DNA of 64,000 nt from Candidozyma auris. Its lineage: Eukaryota; Ascomycota; Pichiomycetes; Serinales; Metschnikowiaceae. Below are positions 36,081-45,695 of this stretch, in pieces. Both the position numbers and the translations under genes were made by a program. Below the pieces are notes generated by a model. It was not told the origin of the DNA, ran no database searches, and was given only the letters and a program-made list of their open reading frames with translations. The stretch lies in NCBI RefSeq assembly GCF_003013715.1, contig NC_072818.1:1-64000 (forward strand), given 5' to 3'. How positions within the stretch are numbered: position 1 is the stretch's first letter; every line of letters starts with the position of its first letter.

Positions 36081-39026
36081 TCAAGGCTCGCTTGACTTCA
36101 CTTCACCGCTATATTTTTGTAGGTCTTTTTTTAAATCATCAACAACATTACTCATGAGCTTGGAGTCCAAGCGCGCTAAAATTCTAATCAAGTCGGACTC
36201 AATTTTGTCGGACTCATTACTAACCATAACGGTTTTCAAGTAGTCGTAGATAAATGCAAGTGGTAAGTCTGGTGGTATTAGTTGCAAAACTTCAACAGGA
36301 GAGAAACATTTTTTGCCAAACGAAGTCACCAAGAACTTTATAGCCTCATACCTTGAAAGCGGCTGCTCGAAGCGTAAGTACCTCTCGAGCATTAATTTGA
36401 TGCTAGATATGATATCGTTGTTTTCTCTTTTGCTGTAAAGTGACTTAATCTTCAGTGTTAAGCTGGAGAAGTATACTAGCTTCTTTGGCGTGGGAGGCAT
36501 CCCATACTCTGCTACCCAATTGGAAGTCATTTGGTCTGCCCGAGTAATAGATTCGTCTATAATTTCATCCACGGGCCTGCCAGAGAATAAACAATCAAGA
36601 TGTTGCATGCTCTCACTGCCCTCAGATGGAAGTGGGGGCACATCTTCTCTGTGAAGACGCAATAGAAGAAGTAGCTCGTAAATCTTGACGTAAAATGAGG
36701 CAAGCTGTTGACACTCACTTCTCTTCCCATGGATTCCTAGGTAGTCTATCCAGTAGATCTGTGGCACGCGTCCATTGGCAAGATCATACTCATGTTTGAA
36801 CGATGTAAGTAAAATGTCTAGGTTAACGTAATCGTTTGCAAACTCGCCTCGTTGCATTTCGAGGTATTCAAGCTGCTCATTAAGGAGTTCCTTTGCTAGC
36901 CTGGGATCAAAGTCACCAGTCTCCTTCACATGATCGATTAATGACTGCTCAACAAATTCAAGCTTCAAAGAAGAAAACCCCGCATCTAGATTGTGGAGTT
37001 TTGAATATTCTTCTAAGATGTGTTTATGTGTGGCTTTATGCTTCCCAAACTTGTTGGCCTCGAGAAAAGCAAGTCCTCTCTGGGGTTGAAGCTTGAGGAG
37101 CTCCAAGAGATTCCGATTGTACATTTCGCTGTTGTCAAAATTCTCCTTCAATTGAGTTAAGATTACCTCGACCAAATCAATAGAATAGCCATCTTGAGTT
37201 GCCACGCCATCATCAGAGATCTCCAAATTGCCTATATCAATCTTCTTATCGAGCAATTTAAAAGCGAGACTGGTAATCTCCTGAGCGAGTTCATCAGTAA
37301 TCTCCTGAGAGAGTTCATTAGTCGTCGACGAAGCCTTTTCATGTGTCTGCCTCAAGAGCAATACTTCAAGCTTCACAGTAATCCAGTCCTTGTTATCAAG
37401 TACGTCAAGGATATTCAGATTCGTCGATTCATTAGAGACCCAGAGTGCCTTCTCTTTTTCTGAAGCTACCATTTCAATAGCTTGCCTAGCACACCTCAAT
37501 CTCTGATACATCATCACACGCAACGATTTGAAAAGGGCGCCTTCAACTTCACACAAATCGTATGTGGATTTGATGAATGCTTCTTTGAAGGATTCCTCAA
37601 CCTGTAATGGTCTAAAGTGATTGAGAACAAACCACACCGCCTTTTCCAAATAGAAACCCTCATAAATCTCCTTTCCAAGACCCAAGTCTCCGATGAGATA
37701 CAAGAGTACTCTAGGATCAATGCCAACGATAAGCTTATCCTTAACATCAGTGATTTTACCAGTGGCGAGTAAAAGGATCACATGAATAAGGCGGAGAACG
37801 CCAGTTTCTCCTTCAAGGTCTTTTATGGACAGTTTCCATGCAGAATCGGTGGTTTGGAGTCCCTTCAATATAGCCTGCAATTTGGTATACGTGGTGCTCT
37901 CTTGATACATGTAATATAGATTTTTGTCGTTGTGAAGCACGACATTCGCCGATTGGAGCGAGATGTACCTATCACCTTCGGACTCAATGTTCGTCTTGGT
38001 AAGCCAATCCAGAATTTGCTCATGGCAGAAGAACACTGGGTGCTTCAAGCCCTGAATCATTAAGTTTCCAACTTCTCCCCATGCATTGCCATCAAAAAGC
38101 AGAGCGACCTTTGTAGCTTCAACCACTTCTAAGCTTTCAAGTGAGCTAAATGTTAGACTCAACGATCCATTCACAGAAAAAAGGCCAATGACGTGAGGCC
38201 ACACAACAGCCATTCCGTTTGTCGGATAGCCTACATCGATCCAGGTCATCGTTCCCCTCGTCACGTCACCAAACGAGTTGATGAACATAGCCATCGACGT
38301 TGATTCGTTTGTCCTCACCGAGAGAAGGTATTCTTCACTATCTCCAGCATCAAATGGCAAAATATTAGGGGCAATTCCGGGGGCTTTCTCTGGGTTATGC
38401 TCAAACAACGGTATCCTCCTGGTCTGCTGCAAATCGACCACGTCGTAGTTCTCGCCATTGGCGACTAAGCAGATGTTGCTGTAATTTGCCAGCGTTCCAG
38501 CTGCAGAAGAAATTCCCATCAATGCCCCCATATACGGAATATCTCGTAGTAGTTTGACTGTCTGTGGAGGCACGAACTGCACCACTCGTAGCCTTGTAGA
38601 CGTGAAAACAATGACTTTATCGTGGATATTCTTTGCTTTCGGATTCTTCACCTGGCTCAACTCCAGCACATCGTTGACGTCTCTGATTTTGCCCATATGA
38701 CACGGCAGAAGCTCTGGAAGTGTATAGACATACATGGTCCTGTTGCAGATCACTAGACACAACTCCACATCTGGAAGCGGCAAAATCTTTGTGACCAGCA
38801 CATCCTTCTCTGTGACTTGCAATTGCAAAATGTGTAAATATTCGCTGGCGTCCTCGAAGCAGTGTAAATGAAGAATCTGACCCTTCGTAGTGCCCACATA
38901 GATGCTTGACTTGTACGTGGCTAGTGTGGAGATAGACTCGTTTTGCTCGAGTACAAGATCCACTGGTAGTTTCAGGAGGTAGAGATCACCAGGAAGCGGT
39001 CGCCGGTTTGACGGTTGGGCCTCCAT
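36081..39026 (-). CDS. VPS3: CORVET/HOPS tethering subunit, Vps3-like
   Basis: A protein of 981 residues from the ATG at 39026 (the upstream extension has no ATG). The N-terminus is a citron-homology (CNH) beta-propeller: YVGTTKGQILHLHCFEDASEY, then LPLPDVELCLVICNRTMYVYTLPEL. The remainder is a helical repeat as in Vps39/TGFBRAP1 proteins. Role: membrane tethering on endosomes (Vps3, CORVET, with Rab5/Vps21) or vacuoles (Vps39/Vam6, HOPS, with Rab7/Ypt7). The CNH motifs fit fungal Vps3 better, but I cannot exclude VAM6/VPS39. It is convergent with COQ2, with 15 bp between stops. Confidence 0.72.
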   Translation of the reverse strand: MEAQPSNRRPLPGDLYLLKLPVDLVLEQNESISTLATYKSSIYVGTTKGQILHLHCFEDASEYLHILQLQVTEKDVLVTKILPLPDVELCLVICNRTMYVYTLPELLPCHMGKIRDVNDVLELSQVKNPKAKNIHDKVIVFTSTRLRVVQFVPPQTVKLLRDIPYMGALMGISSAAGTLANYSNICLVANGENYDVVDLQQTRRIPLFEHNPEKAPGIAPNILPFDAGDSEEYLLSVRTNESTSMAMFINSFGDVTRGTMTWIDVGYPTNGMAVVWPHVIGLFSVNGSLSLTFSSLESLEVVEATKVALLFDGNAWGEVGNLMIQGLKHPVFFCHEQILDWLTKTNIESEGDRYISLQSANVVLHNDKNLYYMYQESTTYTKLQAILKGLQTTDSAWKLSIKDLEGETGVLRLIHVILLLATGKITDVKDKLIVGIDPRVLLYLIGDLGLGKEIYEGFYLEKAVWFVLNHFRPLQVEESFKEAFIKSTYDLCEVEGALFKSLRVMMYQRLRCARQAIEMVASEKEKALWVSNESTNLNILDVLDNKDWITVKLEVLLLRQTHEKASSTTNELSQEITDELAQEITSLAFKLLDKKIDIGNLEISDDGVATQDGYSIDLVEVILTQLKENFDNSEMYNRNLLELLKLQPQRGLAFLEANKFGKHKATHKHILEEYSKLHNLDAGFSSLKLEFVEQSLIDHVKETGDFDPRLAKELLNEQLEYLEMQRGEFANDYVNLDILLTSFKHEYDLANGRVPQIYWIDYLGIHGKRSECQQLASFYVKIYELLLLLRLHREDVPPLPSEGSESMQHLDCLFSGRPVDEIIDESITRADQMTSNWVAEYGMPPTPKKLVYFSSLTLKIKSLYSKRENNDIISSIKLMLERYLRFEQPLSRYEAIKFLVTSFGKKCFSPVEVLQLIPPDLPLAFIYDYLKTVMVSNESDKIESDLIRILARLDSKLMSNVVDDLKKDLQKYSGEVKSSEP

Positions 39027-39397
39027 GAGTCCGATTATGGGCAAAGATGAACTGATTGATCTGTGCTGTTGATAGATGTCTATGCAGTAGTCTGGGGAAG
39101 GTGCCAAAGTGGGACCTTAGAGAAAGTAAAGTATTTACCATCTTGGAAGATTTAATATTAGATGGGAACGCAACCCAAACATCTGCATTGAATGAATGGT
39201 TCAGAGGTTGTGGTTAACGTGGATCAGGGGAGACAAATATAAGAATGAAGAGCGGCTAAAATTTCAAAATAGAATACCTCATGGACAACTTAAGCTACCC
39301 TTTATGAGGTGCCTCAGAATCTGTTAGAGACTACAGCTTAATTGTGACGTTGACTTGGATCCTCAGCCCATGTCATCCGTGGTTTTGTTTGTACTAT
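39027..39397. other. Intergenic region, VPS3-like promoter and PRO1 3' flank
   Basis: About 370 bp. No gene or clear motif identified. Confidence 0.5.
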
Positions 39398-40737
39398 CTA
39401 GTGACTGTCCACTTTTTCCTCCTTGTTGCCATTTTCCGCCTGTTCCTTCTTCTTTTCATCCTGCTTATCGTCCAAACTCATCGCTTGTAGCTCGGTGGCA
39501 GGAGTTGGAAGCGAAGGAGGGAACGCCAAGTTGTCTCTGTGGGCAATGTACTCGGTGTCAGAGAAGCCCAAGATGTTCTCGATGTCAGCCAGCTGCTGGC
39601 CCTTAATCAATTCGATTTCGGCGCTTGAATAGTTTACACGACAGTGGCCCACTTCTACACCTTCGCTCAATTCGCTTTCTCTCGTTGGGAGTACCTCAAT
39701 CGACACACAGTCGTGAACATGGAAGTTGCCCTTCACGGCAACAACACCCACAGGCAATAAGCCCGCACGGTCTTTACGAGTGAGAGCCTGGAAACATCCA
39801 CGGTCAATGTAGATGGTACCTTTGGTTTTGAGACCATGCAAGAGCCAGAAGCGGCGATCGGACCGGATCTGCTGGTCTCTTGAAGACCCAAGAATCTTGT
39901 GTGCAAGGGGATCTTGCCCTCGCCTATCCGCTGCTCCACAAACTGGGCCTGCTGCGCCGGAGTCCAGCTCTCGTCAGTTTCCTGAATATTCAGCACAATG
40001 TCCAAAATACAGTGTGGTTGCGTGGACAACGTGATAATGGTGGTGACACCCACATTGGTAGCCAATTCGGCGGCAATGAGCTTCGTGGTCATGCCACCAG
40101 TGCCGACCTTGCTGCCGCCGCTCTCCTCCTCTGTTGAAACGGCAATGTCGTCGATCTTGTCCACCACGACGATGGGCTCTGCCTCGGGGTTCAACCGAGG
40201 ATTGTCGCTGTACAAGCACTCGACGTCTGTCATCAAGAACAAATAGTCAGCGTGGATCATTCCTGCCGTGATGGCAGAGAGCGTGTCATTGTCGCCAAAC
40301 TTGATCTCGGCCACGCTCAAGGTGTCGTTCTCGTTGACGATCGGCACCACGTCCATGGCCAAAAGCTCGTTCAACGTGTTGGTGGCGTTTCTGTACTGGG
40401 CAAAGTCGATGATATCGTTTCTCGTGAGCAAAATCTGGGCGATGGGCTGGTTCAACTGCCTGAACAAGTCATCAAAGAGGCCAATGAGTCTCCCCTGGCC
40501 AATCGACGCCAACGCCTGGAATGCCGCCAACTGCTTGGGTCTTTCGTGGGTGTTCACTCTTTTCATGCCAAACGCAATGGCGCCACTCAGCACCACAACA
40601 ATTCTGTGGCCCGCTCTTCTGAGCTTCACCACCGTTTCCACGATGTTCGAGAGGTTGGCGATACGAGGCTCTCTGGTGACTTCGTCCACCAACGACGAAG
40701 TGCCCAACTTGATGACGATGGTGTACTGCTTCGACAT
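39398..40737 (-). CDS. PRO1: Gamma-glutamyl kinase (suspected one-base sequencing frameshift)
   Basis: First step of proline synthesis: ATP-dependent phosphorylation of glutamate, in the cytosol. The ATG at 40737 gives [19 protein letters not shown]. Kinase motifs: [46 protein letters not shown]. The frame breaks near 39887-39889 (GGG on the coding strand): after HTRFLG the homologous continuation ([20 protein letters not shown]) is in the next frame and leads into a PUA domain ([20 protein letters not shown]) and an acidic/Lys-rich tail. One added G gives about 446 residues (yeast 428). The intact downstream domain argues for a sequencing error. A Gcn4 site lies upstream. Confidence 0.93.
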
Positions 40738-40953
40738 TGGAGAAAAAGGGTACATTTGAGTTGGGTGGAAGGAGGACGGGAGGTGTGGGAGAAGAATGGT
40801 GCAACCTGGCAGATATCGGCCGGCCCTGTATACTTGATGAATCACCTGCTTCTGAGACTTGAGAGAGGATGGAGGTGAAAATGATACAGACAAAAATTTG
40901 CAAAAAAAAAAAAAATAAAAAGAAAGAATGAAAAGAAAGAACTTGTAAAGCTG

Positions 40954-40960
40954 TGAGTCA
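40954..40960. promoter_or_regulatory. Gcn4-type site upstream of PRO1
   Basis: A full TGAGTCA, 217 bp upstream of the PRO1 ATG, consistent with general amino acid control of proline synthesis. Confidence 0.5.
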
Positions 40961-42186
40961 GCGCTTTATCTCAACTGCTTGTTTGTCGAGTCCTCGCCAC
41001 TTGACTGGCGACAGCTTCTTCGTAGAGGCTCTCTCACTGATGGAGCAACTGCACTAGATAAGCTTTCGGTTTTAAGACCCATGGGGCATATCGGCAGACA
41101 CATAACGAACTTAAATGAATGTTTATAAGATGAGTAAAAATTCGAGCTAAACATGTGAAGCAAGAATATTCAAGAAGGCATAGATTTAAGTTTATTCCAA
41201 AGTAGGCAACAAAGGTACTTCGTAGATGGAGTTTTTATTAATTTTTATGGGTTTTCTGGTCCTCTTGAATCACGTAATCTCACTTTTCATACTCTCACCC
41301 AATCGCTCTTGGGTGTTTTTAGAATGCATGGTTCTTATTACTAGGCACGTACTCCACGCAGTTTGCAGCCATTTTTCATGCTCACACAAAACGCTTAAAA
41401 GAGGTAACTACTCAAATAGAATGACCAGGTAGGCTCAATTACCAAAACACCCTGATTGTATCGTCGTCTCTGTGACGTCACAGGACGACCACACAATGGT
41501 ATGTATGAAACGAGGTGGGACTACGCTTCCTCCACAATGGTTCCTTTACAAGACAGGCGCAATCTCGCTAGTCCTTGACCAACAATTCTTGAAGAGTACG
41601 AAACTTGGAGCATTGAGGTTCCCACTAGCAACCAGTAATCTCAATCCAGTTGCTTGAGCTGTTTAAGAATTCAACGCCTTGGTAGCCTTTATTATTCAGG
41701 GTAAAGGAAATGAACATGCCGTTTGCCTGTAGCCTTGGGATATTCGAGTAGAATTATACCTTTGGAAGAAAGAAGAGTAAGAGTCTCAACTACACGTATT
41801 TCCACTATTTTGTCTAAGTGGATATACTCTGCATGTTTATGATTTCTGGAGCAACATCATGTACATTCACAAAGCAAACGTCCAAGACTCACCACATCAA
41901 AGAGACTCCTTCCTATTTCAGAGTTCCCTTCATGTCCGTGAGACACCTTTTATATGAGCCGCAGGTCACCAGAGGAATCAGGATAGTGAGTGATTTGCTT
42001 GGGTATGTAGCTTCTGAGCAGACTGTGGAAAGGTAATCAAATGGCTGCGAAATAGTTGGTGAGCACCCATCACCTAAAGAACCACCTGGAGCATTACCAA
42101 GAACACCATACGAAACTTAAACATGGCTCTTGAAGCTAAGTTAAGATCATTGAGAGTTTTTGGGAAAAACTCTTCCAAATTCTTCT

Positions 42187-42246
42187 GCCTCCCCTCACGA
42201 GCTCTCACCAGCACTCACTAGCTCTCACCAGCTCTCAGTAGCTCTT
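42187..42246 (+). repeat. Degenerate CTCAC(C/T)AGCT direct repeats upstream of the GGQ gene
   Basis: Four to five imperfect copies of an 11-12 bp unit (for example GAGCTCTCACCAGCACTCACTAG) lie 50-100 bp before the ATG at 42293. They may be promoter or leader sequence. Confidence 0.6.
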
Positions 42247-42292
42247 ACACATAGCTACCTCTGGGGTGCATCGCACTGAAAATTACTACCCC

Positions 42293-42790
42293 ATGTTTCG
42301 CCTACCTTTTAGCCTCAGACGATTCACAACATCCACTGTAGTCAATGCTCTTCCAAAAAAGAATAAAATGCCGCCACGGCCCATGTGGCTTATAAAAGAA
42401 GACGAAATTAGGGAGGAGTTCATCAAGGGCGGCCGAGGGCCAGGAGGCCAGAAGATCAACAAGACCAACTCTAAGGTGCAACTCACGCATTTGCCCACGG
42501 GGAAGGTGGTGACGTGTCAATACTCACGATCGCAGGAGAAGAACAGAAAGCGTGCCCGGGAGATTTTGGCGATGAAGCTCGAGGAAATGCAAGACCCCGA
42601 GAACTGTCGAAGTGCAGTTATAGCAAAAAGGAAGACGATGGTGAAGCAGAATAAGGCAAAGAAGCTGAGAAGGAAGTACGCGAAGCTCGAGGAAGAGAGG
42701 AGTGAGGAGGAAGATGAGGTAAATGAGGAAGGCGTGGACATTGAGGACGAGGTGGAGCAGTTTCTCAAGCGGGCCAGAGGAGAGAAGTAG
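42293..42790 (+). CDS. RSO55: Mitochondrial class I release factor-like protein (GGQ)
   Basis: A protein of 165 residues; ATG at 42293 is used since the upstream extension has no ATG. The N-terminus (MFRLPFSLRRFTTSTVVNAL) is a mitochondrial import signal. Residues 32-110 form the RF-1 domain with RGPGGQKINKTNSKV, where GGQ (51-53) enters the ribosomal peptidyl-transferase centre. There is no codon-recognition domain, as in human C12orf65/MTRFR and yeast Rso55 (155 residues). Role: rescue of stalled mitoribosomes. The C-terminus is basic then strongly acidic. Yeast has a second similar gene (PTH4/YOL114C), so the exact orthologue is likely but not certain. Confidence 0.85.
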   Translation: MFRLPFSLRRFTTSTVVNALPKKNKMPPRPMWLIKEDEIREEFIKGGRGPGGQKINKTNSKVQLTHLPTGKVVTCQYSRSQEKNRKRAREILAMKLEEMQDPENCRSAVIAKRKTMVKQNKAKKLRRKYAKLEEERSEEEDEVNEEGVDIEDEVEQFLKRARGEK

Positions 42791-43985
42791 AGAATGATCC
42801 AGATGAATATGATGAAGGCATTGGATAGGCGAGGGAAGGGAGAGAACTTGGCTACAAAATGATGAAGTACGAAGATAGGAGTCCTTGCCTTCTGACTGCC
42901 GTTCTTTAATGAAGACAAGGTGTATATTGCCTGAAAGCACTCATCTTCAGTTGGACGCTTGCAGGGTGCCATGATATTTGAACGCTCTTCAAATTGACCT
43001 AGCTCTGATACTATGTGAGACTTGATTTTGTCGTCAAAAAAAAAATTCACAAGTGGAATCGTCAAGGAAGATGCTGAGATGCTGTGTATTCACCGTCGCA
43101 AAGCAGTGAAAATCCCACACAATGCCATTCTCATAGTTACCTGAACATGCCCAACTTCTTGTTTGCCGTTCTATGTCTTTATCATTTGTTGCATGATTAT
43201 AGCTTATACAACCAACAGAACTAGTTCAACGAGGTTATGCCAAGGATATAACGCCTATTCTACAGCCAAGAGCAAAGGTACATCCACTAAATGCATCTCT
43301 CTGTCCAAAGGAGGTGTTTGATTCCGTTGAAACAAGTGAGATTGTTGATTGTCGGCAGCGTCACTTCGTTGGGTGAAGAAGCCCTGGATCAGACTCAGGC
43401 TCATCGAAAACGGAAGGACTATTTTTGACTGGGCTTCGCCCGCCCGATATTCTGCTCCCTAGCAAATAATACCCTTAACAATTGCCACGAAAACCGTACT
43501 TTCATGGCACTATCTCCATCGATGCGCTACCCTCAAACTTCAGCCATCGATACTTTGTTTCCAACTCGAATCGAGTTTTTAATTTCTACATCATGTTAAA
43601 CGCTGAATCTTACACAATCTTTTCTCGGCTTAATTTCCCTGCTCAATCTGAACAACAGGCTTACCATTAACTTTCATAGCTGCCTACTATCAACTACAGA
43701 TCTTTCAACTCGACTCTGACTCTTTCGTTCGCAGGCTCTCCTAGATTTATTGTCAGATCGACAAATAATCATCTTGAGTTCGTCAGTAATTCACAAGTTC
43801 CGTTCCTTCGTGCATACTCTCTGATCACCTGAATACTTCACCCATTCACAGTGGAGCGCACTCTACAAACTCCACTGCTCACTTTGTCCCATTTCCGTTA
43901 TACTAGAAGTCGCCACGTTCAATAACAAGAGCTCTTCCAATCGAATCCTCTTCACCAGATCAACACCTTGCTCAAAAAAGTTATC
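42791..43985. other. 1.2 kb intergenic region upstream of IAH1
   Basis: The 5' third holds the RSO55 3' end. From about 43460 to the IAH1 ATG the + strand is poor in G and rich in C/T (CTTTCAACTCGACTCTGACTC), which in such yeasts suggests a long 5' leader of about 500 nt. No additional gene found. Confidence 0.5.
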
Positions 43986-44765
43986 ATGGCCTTAAATTTT
44001 GACAAGTTCCTCCTATTTGGCGATTCCATCACCGAGTACTCTCACCAGCAGCCAGGCTTCTCATTGGCAGCAGCGTTACAAAACGACTACACGAGGAAAT
44101 TGGATGTGGTCAAGCGTGGTTTTTCTGGCTACAACACAAGGTGGGCTCTCCCGATCTTGAAAAAAGTGTTGGAGGAAGAATCCAAGGGCTCGGGAAGCAT
44201 CCGGATCATGTACATCTTCTTGGGCACCAACGATGCGTCGACGACGTTCCAGCATGTGCCAATTGAAGAGTATAAGCAAAATATGACTCAGATGGTGCAA
44301 TTGGCTGAGGAAAGAGGCATAAAGGTAATCATTGTGGGGCCAGGTTTGCACGACCAGCGTATGGCGGTGGAGCACTTTAAGGAAAAGGGAACGCCACTTG
44401 CACAACCATTCTCAAGCTCCAGAGCCACGAGAGAGTATGCTGATGTGGCAAGGGAGGTGGCGCTTTCACACAAATTGCCGTTTATAGACTTGTGGTATTT
44501 GTTCCAGAAGGATGGAGGCTGGTCTTCCGAGGAGCTCTTGCAGAAAGAACCCAACTTGAGCGAATACTTGAAGGACGGGATTCACTACACGCCAAAAGCA
44601 TATGAGGTGTTCTATGACGCTTTGATCAAGCTGATCAAGGCACATTATCCGGAGTTGCACCCTGATAACCTCCCTCGTCACTGCCCTTACTATGGGGACA
44701 TTGACCTTGACAACTACGAGGACTCGATTTTGCGGGGCCCAAAAAGTCTAGAGAGGACAGCTTAG
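43986..44765 (+). CDS. IAH1: Isoamyl acetate-hydrolysing esterase, SGNH hydrolase
   Basis: A hydrolase of 259 residues (yeast Iah1 238) that removes acetate from esters such as isoamyl acetate. The ATG at 43986 gives MALNFDKFLLFGDSITEYS. The four SGNH blocks are present: Ser14 in GDSITE, Gly48 in GFSGYNTRW, Asn82 in LGTNDAS, and Asp197/His200 in DGIHYT. No signal peptide, so cytosolic. The C-terminal 35 residues extend beyond the yeast protein and contain an acidic patch (GDIDLDNYED). Intact. Confidence 0.93.
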   Translation: MALNFDKFLLFGDSITEYSHQQPGFSLAAALQNDYTRKLDVVKRGFSGYNTRWALPILKKVLEEESKGSGSIRIMYIFLGTNDASTTFQHVPIEEYKQNMTQMVQLAEERGIKVIIVGPGLHDQRMAVEHFKEKGTPLAQPFSSSRATREYADVAREVALSHKLPFIDLWYLFQKDGGWSSEELLQKEPNLSEYLKDGIHYTPKAYEVFYDALIKLIKAHYPELHPDNLPRHCPYYGDIDLDNYEDSILRGPKSLERTA

Positions 44766-45222
44766 GGAGCAACGTGTCCCGGCAATATGTAGATGCGATG
44801 AATAGAAGACAATAGATTTAGAGGGAAAAGTGGCCATGTAAGTTCGCTCAATAGAGGTGGGCAGGCGGTTTTTTTTTGTAGACAACATAAATAAAGCTAT
44901 TTTTGACCTACGAAGTGGGCTAAAGGAATCAGAAAATATAATGCAAATTCGACATCAATTTTGAATTATTTAGGTCCGTGAAAGTCGTGTTTTGGAAGCA
45001 TGTTTGATCCAAAAATTGCCTGTTGTTTCCTATCGTACCGGGGTGAACTTAAAAATCGCGCCTTTTTGGCAAATATTTGGCGAAGAAGATCACAAAAAAG
45101 AAATCAGCTAATATTGAATTGTTTATTAGATAAGAAAATGAAAAAGAACTTTTTTTAGGGCTAATTCAAATGTCATGTAAAAGATGTCATAATCCGTTAG
45201 CTTTCTGTCCTACTTTAGAGTC
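44766..45222. other. Intergenic region between IAH1 and the tRNA pair
   Basis: About 460 bp, AT-rich. No supported feature. Confidence 0.6.
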
Positions 45223-45296
45223 GGTCCCTTGGCCCAGTTGGTTAAGGCGTGGTGCTAATAACGCCAAGATCAGCAGTTCGATCCTGCTAGGGACCA
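45223..45296 (+). tRNA. tRNA-Ile (anticodon AAT)
   Basis: A 74-nt intronless cloverleaf. The acceptor stem GGTCCCT pairs with AGGGACC and the discriminator is A. The A box is TGGCCCAGTTGG; the anticodon loop CTAATAA holds AAT at 45257-45259; the B box is GTTCGATCC. It closely resembles yeast tRNA-Ile(AAU). The next tRNA begins only 10 nt downstream, and no T run lies between them. Confidence 0.97.
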
Positions 45297-45306
45297 CTTC
45301 TTCCTT

Positions 45307-45379
45307 GGGCGTGTGGCGTAGTTGGTAGCGCGTTCGCTTAGCATGCGAAAGGTCTCCGGTTCGAATCCGGACTCGTCCA
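45307..45379 (+). tRNA. tRNA-Ala (anticodon AGC)
   Basis: A 73-nt intronless tRNA starting GGGCGTG and ending CTCGTCC plus A. It carries G3:T70, the G:U pair that identifies tRNA-Ala, and a T6-T67 mismatch like the yeast gene. The anticodon AGC is at 45340-45342 and the B box is GTTCGAATCC. Confidence 0.97.
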
Positions 45380-45387
45380 TTTTTTTT
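45380..45387 (+). terminator. RNA polymerase III terminator
   Basis: A run of eight T directly after tRNA-Ala. It is the first T4 or longer run after the tRNA-Ile start, so it probably terminates both. Confidence 0.9.
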
Positions 45388-45695
45388 GTCTTGATGGCCT
45401 TTTCTTTTGTATTTTACATGCTTTACAGTTATTTCAGTTGAAACGCTTACTTTCCATATGGAATAAGGAAAGACATGCTTCCTAATGACTTGATGATCTT
45501 TAGCATCCCAAAGTCGAAAAATAGCCATGAACTTAAGATGAAGGGCCAAATGCTCAATCCCAGGCCAGATTCGAACCCTTTTTAATCATCAGCTCCAAGA
45601 AGACCAAGCATGTGATAAGAATCACCTCCAACGGCAAAAAATTCTACAAAAGTATTGATGTTTGACCCGCATACCATTAAATACAAACCATTTCA
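45380..45695. other. Intergenic region, tRNA terminator and ARB1 3' flank
   Basis: About 315 bp. A short GATTCGAACCC at 45569-45579 looks like a reversed B box, but no cloverleaf can be built around it. Confidence 0.55.

Larger units (their letters stand above)
40738..42292. other. 1.55 kb intergenic region, PRO1 promoter and RSO55 upstream
   Basis: It holds two divergent promoters. There is an A-rich tract (about 40900-40925) close to PRO1, and near 42187-42246 a run of imperfect copies of AGCTCTCACCAGC(T/A)CTCA before RSO55. Reading frames of up to 72 codons exist, but none is recognisable. Confidence 0.55.

Noticed and set aside
42517..43065. Minus-strand frame of 182 codons opposite the GGQ gene
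   Set aside because: Mostly a Ser-rich mirror of the Glu/Lys-rich C-terminus of the real gene.
45565..45595. Reversed B box (GATTCGAACCC) suggesting a third tRNA
   Set aside because: The bases around it do not form a T-arm or acceptor stem, and no A box lies at the right distance.
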